Assembly: GCA_905250115.1 (NCBI GenBank)
Contig: CAJNOI010000113.1
Location: 1-64,000, forward strand
Source: Adineta steineri
Lineage: Eukaryota; Rotifera; Eurotatoria; Adinetida; Adinetidae
Length of the DNA: 64,000 bases
Direction of reading: 5' to 3'
Shown here: positions 56,163 to 64,000 of the stretch, piece after piece
Layout: every line of letters begins with the position of its first letter
How positions within the stretch are numbered: position 1 is the first letter of the stretch
Notes under the pieces: generated by a model
What the model was told of the DNA's origin: nothing
Database searches by the model: none
What the model saw: the letters and a program-made list of their open reading frames with translations, nothing else
Program-made: the position numbers and the translations under genes

Positions 56163-56606
56163 GATAAATTATCTATATAATACGAAACTATCTGAAAAAT
56201 GAAATAAATAAATAATATCTATTAATTCTTTTAATATGTTTTATTATTTGATGAATATAGCTAGACACAAGTGAACAATTAGTATAACACAGAATTGATT
56301 CATTAATGTTCAGTATATAGATAGTGATATTACATTCAGAGCTAATTTCGAATGAAGATAAGTTTATTTCAGTTATATTAAATCTTCTTGATATTCTTTA
56401 ATAAATAATGTATTATCCAATAGAAAACTGAATAATTATATGCAGAGTTTGAGCAATATATGAGAATAAGAAAATAACTTGAATCGACTTAATATAGTCA
56501 TATACTCTCATATCGAAATTAAAGAAACAGATAAAAAATATATTTTAGATTTCTATTAATCATAATAACAGTAGAAACAACAAGTAAGCGTTATGTATAT
56601 ATATGA
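56163..56606. other. Intergenic (copy 2), no gene seen
   Basis: Equivalent of 17164-17611; the TAAA-type repeat is shorter here. Confidence 0.6.
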
Positions 56607-58056
56607 TCATTGATCAAAACGAGTTTTACGTTTTTCACCACTTATATCAGAATTATTCGATGAACCAACACCAAGTTGATCAACTTTTTTAACACCTGGA
56701 GTAAATCCAATCTATAAAAAATAAATAAATAATATTAATGATAACATTTGGAAATATATTAATTTACTTTTGGACGTTCTCGTCGTTCTTTTTCTCTACG
56801 ATCCATTTCAATTTTTTGTGCTTTACCTAAAAAAACCTTCTTATCAATTAAATTTATCTTAAAATAAATAACAACATGCATACCTAATTCTTCATAATAT
56901 GATTCTTTACCCCACCAATGTGGATCATATAGTTCCTATACATATACAAAATAAAATAAATTACAAAAAATATCAAATTTTAAAAACATACTTGTGGAAA
57001 ATTTGTTCCAATTTCATCAATCTCCAAATGAGAAATTATTTTTTCATACATACTAAAAAAAACGTTTTTAAATATTATTTTAATCAAAAAATAAAAATTT
57101 TTATATTCACCATGGATTTCGAAAATCTTTTAATTCTTGTATAGCTACATTTTGATCAACACCGGTTTTTTTAAATCGTTTATAATATTCTTCAAATTTT
57201 TTCTATTGATATATAATTGAATAAATAAAATCATTTAATATAAAAAAAATTGATTACCTCTAATTTAGCTGAACAATTTTTTGCGGGTTCTGGTGGTATA
57301 CGAATATCAGCATCTTCAGGAAATATTAATGGATAATCTAATAAAAAAATAAAATAAAAATAATTAAAATTATTTATCAAATAAATTTTTACGAGATGTT
57401 AGATCATTACGAGCTGATGGTGATGCATCGTCTGGTTTAAACTATAAATACAAGAAATATAAAATAAATTGATAATAATTTAAAATCGATTGTATATACA
57501 GGTGTAACATTTAAAAGATCTGATGTAACAATTGTTTGTTCAGTATATGTCGTAGATTCCATTGGAATAGAATCTGATTCTCCAGTACCATGTAATATAC
57601 CAGCACTATTTGAATTTGATTGATCATCTTCATCATTTTGTTCTTCATTATTATTGTCTTCTTCATCTTCTTCATCTGTATGTTCATCATCATCTGAATC
57701 ACGTTCATAATTAACTAATGAAGATTTATCTAAAAAATATAATAATGTTGTTTTTTTTTTTCGATAACAAATATATATTTTGCTTATTAAAAATACAAAC
57801 TTTTTGTTAATGGATGTTTACGAGTTGTTGAAGGTATTTTAGTAATTGGAATTGGAATTGTTGTTGAATCGGGTGTTGAGCTTTTTGATGTTAGTCGTTC
57901 ATGGAGATCTTCATCATCTGAACCAGAAATATGTTCATCACCAATACCAATATCAAGTATAGCAGTTGATGATGCTGGAACAGGAGAAGAAGAAGATTCA
58001 TCAGGAGCTATATCAATGTCCATAGAATTATTTGTTGTTATTTCTTCATCAGACAT
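56607..58056 (-). CDS. SAP30BP: SAP30-binding protein (copy 2)
   Basis: Same nine-exon gene as 17612-19059. The acidic run has small changes (for example one Asp to Glu) and introns carry indels, while the HCNGP domain is unchanged. Confidence 0.9.
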
Positions 58057-58282
58057 TTTTTTACATCAAATAAATAATTACATCTATCTTTACTTCTCTT
58101 TATTCATTCATTCTATTTCTTACAACTATTCTCCAATCAGATGTAATGAAAGCGACATCTAGTATATGTTTTGTTTAGAGGTAAATCTAAGTAACAATTG
58201 TATATGCTGCATTCTTATGGTTACTTATCTGTTTATCCGTTTAATCCATAAGATATATCTCTTTTAAAAAACAAAAAAGAAA
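58057..58282. promoter_or_regulatory. Bidirectional intergenic region (copy 2)
   Basis: Equivalent of 19060-19288, 226 bp, with several substitutions and a short deletion. Confidence 0.5.
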
Positions 58283-61200
58283 ATGGCTCAACATAGAATG
58301 CAAATGAAACGTTTTGAAGCTTATGAAAATTTAATAAGTAGTTTAGACACAGAAAATGATCTTAATGATATAACACTTGAAAATTTAACAAATCCAATAG
58401 ATGATCGTTAGTAGTGTTTAAATTTTTATTATTAATTAATAAAAAAAATCAAAACTTTTTATTTTTCTTATTCAAAGAAATCAATGAAGAAAATTCAAAA
58501 ATATATAAATCAACAATTCGAAGTTATAGCAAGTAAAAATAAATTCATTAATAAATTTTTCTTTCTGTTCTATAAACTTGTTTGCTTTCAGTCTCACCTA
58601 TGAATCAATTCAATATCATATTCAACGTCCATCTCAAACATCATTAATTAGTGAACAATTACGTAATTTACGTCGAAAATTTAGTGATCGAACTGATCAT
58701 ATTAAAGAAATTATTCATCAACCACCCGATTATGATCATGATAAAGGCAGTTAGTATATCTAGAAAACATCTTGTATTAATATGAAATTTATTTTTAATT
58801 AAACTTTTCTAAGGTACTACTGTTACTGTACGTGAAGAATTACAACAAAAACAATTTCCTCGTCGATCAATATTTGCATCTGAGAGTGTAAGTCATGCTT
58901 CAACACCTAGTTTAGCTCCAGAAGTTAATGGAATAAAACAACGTTTACAAAGAATTCTTTTACGTTGTATACGTAAATCTGGTATTCGAAAACCAATTGA
59001 TACAGATAGTAAGTTGAAAATAAAATAAATTTTGAATATTTATTTTACTTGAAAAAAAAACAGGTAGTTCACATTTAACTTGGTTACTATTTGTTGCAAT
59101 GGCATATTTATATAATTTTATATCGATTCCATTACGTATAGCATTTCCTATATGGAAAAAAGGAGAAACAAATATTTGGTTATGGATGATAATCGATTAC
59201 TTATGTGATGTACTATATGTCATTGATACATGTTTTGTTCAAACAAGAATTAAATATTTAGAAAATGGATTATGGGTTGTAAGTAATCAGTACTGATCTT
59301 GTACTTGAGATTTACTAATATATATATTTATTTATTTTATTCTAGACAGCATTTCGTTTAACAGCAAAAAAATATTTGCATTCATTACGATTTTTATTTG
59401 ATTGTTTATCACTTGTACCATTAGATTTGTTTTATTTTCTATTTGGTTTTCAAGCAATATTTCGTTTACCACGTTTACTTAAATTACAATCATTAACAGA
59501 TTTTTTTCGTTATTGTGATCGTTGGGTTCAATCATTTTTTGCTAGTGTACGTCTTGTTCGAATTCTTGCATTACTTCTCTATGTTATTCTATCTGTACAT
59601 GTATATGCATGTATTTATTTTGTTTTTTCAAATTATGAACGTCGAAATGGTGTTGATAATGGTTGGGTTTATAAAATTGAAAGTCAACCACGTATGAGTG
59701 CATATTCATATTCATTTTATTATTGTTTTAAAATTGCTTCAACCATTGGAAATATTCCAAGTCCAGAAACTGGACTTGAATATGTCTTTGTTATAATTGG
59801 ATATTTATTTGCATTATTTATATTTGCTTTATTAATTGGTCAAATACGTGATGTATTTCAATCAATGAATCAAAGACGTTCAGAATATCAAAATAAAGTT
59901 GAACAAGTTATGCAATATTTAAAAAAATTTGAATTACCACAAACTGTACAAACGCGAGTTAGAAATTGGTTTCAATATAATTGGGAAGATAGAAATACAC
60001 TTGGTTTGTTTTATTTTATATAAAATAAAATTTATATTAATCTTTTGTGAGTAGAAGATGATGATACAACGTTATCATTTTTACCTACGACTCTTCAAAC
60101 TGAACTTGCAATTAGTATTCATTACGATACATTATCAAAAGTACAGTTATTTCAGGTATGGCTTGTGTTGTTTTTGAATATTTTTCAATGTTGTATATAT
60201 ATATCTATATAAAGGTTTAATATTTTCTGGTACGTATATAAAGCAGTTAAAAACTATCCTTACTATACAGAAGACTTAGTAGTAACTTTGATTACTTTTT
60301 CAATAATTTAACGTGTGTTTTGCTGAATCTAACATGCTATTTATTCTGTAGGATATTATATATGTATACATTTATTGATTAATTTCATAGGATTGTGAAA
60401 AAACATTTCTTCATTCATTGGTATTAAAACTAAAACCGGCGTTATTTTTACCGGGTGATTACATATGTAAAAAAGTAAATCGATATATTTTTGTCCAAAA
60501 ATAAAATTTATAGAAAATGTTTTTTTTAAAGGGTGAAATTGGTCGAGAAATGTATATTGTTAATCATGGAAAACTTGATGTATTTATTGATGATAAACGT
60601 ATAGCAGGTCTTGAAGATGGTGCAGTTTTTGGTGAAATTAGTTTACTTGAAGTCGCTGGTGGTAATCGACGTACAGCAGATGTGAGTAATTCTAATTCAA
60701 GTTATTTATTTTTTTTAAACTATATTATATTCTAGGTAATTTCACGAGGTTTTTCAACATTATTTACTTTACATAAAGCAGATTTAAATGATCAATTAAA
60801 AGATTTTCCTGAAGCTGGTAAAATTCTTCGTCGAAAAGCAAAGTAAAAATAAAAACTAATAATAATATTAATTTATTTTTATCATTTAAAAGAAAACTAA
60901 TGAAACGTTCTTCAAAACCAGATGAAGAAGAATCAGTTCATGATGATGGTGTTGTTCAAGCAGAACCAATTATTGTCGATCATCCACCAAAACCTGATCC
61001 AAAATTACTCGATACAGTTCTTAAAGTAATTCGAATTAAAAAAAAACAAACTAAATCTTTCATATTATATTCTCTATAATTATCAATAGGCTGTTGGTAC
61101 AAAGTCAAAATTAGCAGAAGTATTAACTCGACCTCGACCCAGTATATATCCATCATTTTCATTAGAAGTTCCTGATATCACTATATGTAAGCATATATAG

Positions 61201-61552
61201 TTTTCTTAGAAGTCAATATTTCTTTTTTTGTGATAATATTCAATAGCGGATAATCATGAACCGATTGAAAATGAACATAATCGAAATTTGAAAGTACCAA
61301 CATTAACAGTTACACCAGCCGATGCAACAACAACACGAATTCAATCACTACGTCAAAAATTATTTTCTATGCCATTACAGTAAGTTTTTTTTTCTCTCGA
61401 AATTATTTAATTTAATATTTTTATTTTATAGAAATTTACCATCAGCAATGAAATATTCAAATGATGATGATGATGATGATGTATTTATTTCTGGTCGTTT
61501 ACCAACATCAGAAACAAATGAAACATTATTACTAGATGATGATCTTGTTTAA
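58283..61552 (+). CDS. Cyclic-nucleotide-gated channel, beta-subunit-like (copy 2)
   Basis: Same fourteen-exon structure as copy 1. Most substitutions are synonymous; the filter [10 protein letters not shown] and the cassette [19 protein letters not shown] are unchanged. The C-terminal Asp run has six GAT codons instead of seven. Confidence 0.92.
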
Positions 61553-61701
61553 TTTCAAAATAAAAATAATTAGATCAGTTTCATATTCATATTTTATTCT
61601 TTGAAATGAATGATTAAGAAGAATTAAAGAATTGTTTAACTATACTAAAACAATAAATGAAGAGAAAATTCATATAGTTAGTTTATATTTATCTTGTTCT
61701 A

Positions 61702-62238
61702 CTAATACATAAGTGCTTCTCCATTACCATCAGCAAATTTATTTCCTAAAATACGTGCCCAATCAACAATCCACCATACGAATGCCAATAAAGTAATAAA
61801 TGTACTAACACCACGGAATTTTAATTTGATTGCTTCAGTATTTTGGCTTTCAGATCCAAAATATGTTAATGGCCATGCACTACAGCAGCCACATCCTAAT
61901 AATAATTTTAATAAACCAACAATAATATAAGCAAAACTGGAACGTGAAAGATAAAACCAATCAGCACCAAATGTACCAAGAAAAAACGAAAGACAAAAAG
62001 CCGTTTTTTTTGAACGTTGTTTATAAGTACAATATTGAGTAGTGTCATTCGTATTACTAGGTGTTTTCCATCCTAGATCACATTCAGTAGTATTAATAGA
62101 ATCTGTATGATTGATAGTGACTGGAAAACTTCCAAGTGGTAATTCATTTCTAGCAGCAGGCGAAGTGTTGACACAAACCACAGAAACAAATATAAATGTT
62201 AATGTAACACTAATTAAAAAGTGTATAAAATTTGCCAT
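61702..62238 (-). CDS. TM2-domain membrane protein (copy 2)
   Basis: 178 residues from the ATG at 62238. It ends EALMY, where TAG replaces the Trp codon of copy 1. Other changes include N to D before LGW, I to T before QYC, and F to L in the last helix. Confidence 0.85.
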   Translation of the reverse strand: MANFIHFLISVTLTFIFVSVVCVNTSPAARNELPLGSFPVTINHTDSINTTECDLGWKTPSNTNDTTQYCTYKQRSKKTAFCLSFFLGTFGADWFYLSRSSFAYIIVGLLKLLLGCGCCSAWPLTYFGSESQNTEAIKLKFRGVSTFITLLAFVWWIVDWARILGNKFADGNGEALMY

Positions 62239-62663
62239 ATTTTGTTTGTATTCAATAGATATATTTAAAAATTGAATGAAAGCAACAGAGAGGATGAGAG
62301 CAGTTATAAATACCTCAGAATGATAGATAAACATTGTTGAAAGAGAAAGAAATAAGTACGTGTTGTTATTTCTAATCTATTTCATAAAGTATTCAATAAC
62401 AAAATGTCAGTTTACTTCTCAACTTTATCTATACAGTGAATGATCAATCCATCCAGATGCATGCTTATATTATAATAAAAATGTTGTCCATTTTTCTAAT
62501 ACGTGCTTAAATCTAAGCAATTCGAATCATATTTTTTATATATAAGATCGCTTTCTCCGAAAAAAAATAATATGAATTTTTAGCATAACTTCTACAGATT
62601 ACATTCAAATTTTTCTTGTTTTTTTTCTCTTTACATTCTATTTCCCACGTCAACTATATTATA
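62239..62663. other. Intergenic (copy 2), no gene seen
   Basis: Equivalent of 23253-23677; one substitution. Confidence 0.5.
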
Positions 62664-63806
62664 TTATAAAATATTACATAAACTATCATACGGATATAAT
62701 AGTGATGATTCGGAAGACAAAATAGAATCTAAATTATTAACAATCACTTCAAATAAAATCTCACAATTTAAAAGACTCTTCATAGACAAACATATAGTTA
62801 CATCAGTCTTCTGCCAACAAAGTATAATCAAGTGAGTCAAAAGATCCGGAAAGGAAATACATTTAATATAACCGATACAACTGATAAAAGAATCTGATGT
62901 TTTNNNNNNNNNNNNNNNNNNNNNNNNNNNNNNNNNNNNNNNNNNNNNNNNNNNNNNNNNNNNNNNNNNNNNNNNNNNNNNNNNNNNNNNNNNNNNNNNN
63001 NNNAATATAATCCAGTAACAAAAAAACAAACTATCTAGAAAATAATCAAGTGCGACTGTTCGTGGTAGACCAGCTGCATATCCAGCATATATAATCATTG
63101 TTGGAAATGATATACACAAATAGAGTGCCGATATTGGTAGTAGTTGAACTGCCATTTTCTTATAGTTTCTCCATTCAACTCTTTGATGCACGTGATATCT
63201 ATGATAAATTACACGCACAAGAAGAGCCACACTAAATATAATCACAATAAATGTCGGCAGTATATAGTGGAAAATACTATCCAACAGTCCAATCCAACTA
63301 ATCAAAAGAATACAGGAGTAACGACCACATTGTTTCTTATCGTATTGGAATGGATAACTACATGGTAGAATGAGTATTGTGACACAATAAAATATCAGAG
63401 GCCAAATAATACATATAATCATAGGAAAATAATGAAAAAAAAAGCGCTTTCTTACTGTTGCAAACCAATTAGAGTAAAATATAAGAATATGTCGCTCGAT
63501 TGATGCCCATGCCATCAAAATAAAATTTATTGCCAATCCAGAGTCACTAATAAATAACCAACCTTGACAAAATGCAGGTGTAGATGATAGAGCAATGCCA
63601 GTGTACAAAAAATAGGCAGTCCATATAACATCTGTAACACTTGAGATAAGACCACAACATAAAAGCAGAATAATGACATGATTGTTGAGAGCTATTCGAA
63701 GTGTTCGATTACTGAAAAGATGATAGAGATTGAAGATTGCAACTATAATAGATGGGATGAGTGGGACTAGCAGAAGCCATGAGCGAATTATAGCAGAGAG
63801 TACCAT
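62664..63806 (-). CDS. Rhodopsin-like 7TM receptor, interrupted by gap (copy 2)
   Basis: Identical to 23678-24820 on both sides of the gap; six membrane segments and ASIERHIL are visible, TM7 is missing. Confidence 0.7.
   Translation of the reverse strand: MVLSAIIRSWLLLVPLIPSIIVAIFNLYHLFSNRTLRIALNNHVIILLLCCGLISSVTDVIWTAYFLYTGIALSSTPAFCQGWLFISDSGLAINFILMAWASIERHILIFYSNWFATVRKRFFFHYFPMIICIIWPLIFYCVTILILPCSYPFQYDKKQCGRYSCILLISWIGLLDSIFHYILPTFIVIIFSVALLVRVIYHRYHVHQRVEWRNYKKMAVQLLPISALYLCISFPTMIIYAGYAAGLPRTVALDYFLDSLFFCYWIIXXXXXXXXXXXXXXXXXXXXXXXXXXXXXXXXXXKTSDSFISCIGYIKCISFPDLLTHLIILCWQKTDVTICLSMKSLLNCEILFEVIVNNLDSILSSESSLLYPYDSLCNIL
62904..63003. other. Assembly gap (100 N)
   Basis: Equivalent of 23918-24017. 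Confidence 0.99.
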
Positions 63807-64000
63807 TGCAACTATTGTTTGTACTTGATATTCACTTAAAAGTAAAAGAAAAATATTGAATTAAAGAGTGAGAGAAAATGCAATTAGAGTTCGAATGCAG
63901 ATCAACATAAAATATCACATTAATAAAAATGTTCGCAAATAACATTCTTTACAACATTTTATTATCTATCTTTCTGATCTTCTAAATTAATTTTTTTTTC
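63807..64000. other. Upstream flank of the receptor gene, window end
   Basis: Identical to 24821-25014, showing that the repeat continues beyond the window. Confidence 0.6.

Larger units (their letters stand above)
39004..64000. repeat. Copy 2 of the ~39 kb direct repeat (truncated by window end)
   Basis: Begins directly after a 100-N gap with the same bases that open the window, and reproduces every gene of 1-25014 in order. It has one T fewer in a T-run near 7.0 kb of the unit, which restores the GH125 reading frame broken in copy 1. It even contains the same two internal 100-N gaps at the equivalent places. This suggests either a haplotig placed beside its partner or a recent tandem duplication assembled from the same contig structure. 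Confidence 0.97.

Overview
The window reads as nuclear DNA of a small metazoan, most likely a bdelloid rotifer. It is strongly AT-rich. Genes are compact, with many short (about 50-60 bp) GT-AG introns. Animal genes (cyclic-nucleotide-gated channel, SAP30BP, TM2-domain protein, TMEM26-like, cathepsin-like, rhodopsin-like receptor) sit next to an island of bacterial-type genes that carry introns. G-rich repeats built from TGTGGG, the unit I recall as the bdelloid telomere repeat, occur inside the sequence. The species call is inference from these traits; no species marker was found.

Layout. The window holds one complete ~39 kb unit (1-39003, including the assembly gap at its end) and the first ~25 kb of a second copy in the same orientation (39004-64000). 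Both copies begin with exactly the same base after a gap or window edge, so an uncollapsed haplotype placed in tandem by scaffolding is as likely as a true tandem duplication. Positions 1-11.86 kb are almost identical between copies, 11.87-23.1 kb differ by scattered substitutions and indels (a few percent by eye), and 23.1-25.0 kb are almost identical again. Five 100-N gaps interrupt the sequence.

Genes of the duplicated part, in order: a secreted Thr/Ser-rich protein (-), a 2-oxoglutarate dioxygenase (+), an ABM-like protein (-), a GH125 alpha-mannosidase (-; frameshifted in copy 1), a TMEM26-like membrane protein (+), a hairpin plus tRNA-like element, a GC-richer broken coding block ending in a gap, three telomere-like foldbacks, a cathepsin-L-like protein whose catalytic Cys is Ser (-), an unknown single-pass membrane protein (+), two tandem short-chain dehydrogenases (-), SAP30BP (-) divergent from a CNG-channel beta-like gene (+), a TM2 protein (-) and a 7TM receptor broken by a gap (-).

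The part seen once (25-38.9 kb) is an accessory island: a Tc1/mariner-type remnant, an ADP-ribosyltransferase-like gene, a GIY-YIG nuclease-like gene, and a long interrupted bacterial-type AAA_13 ATPase gene related to the RloC/PrrC group. These are separated by at least ten foldbacks in which a G-rich telomere-like arm is followed after a short loop by its C-rich complement, always G arm first, i.e. the geometry of a head-to-head telomere fusion. Each bacterial-type gene lies between two foldbacks, one foldback lies inside an intron of the ATPase gene, and a 2.2 kb stretch of that gene is packed with palindromic, MITE-like DNA. This foldback-delimited set of conflict-type genes is the most unusual content of the window.
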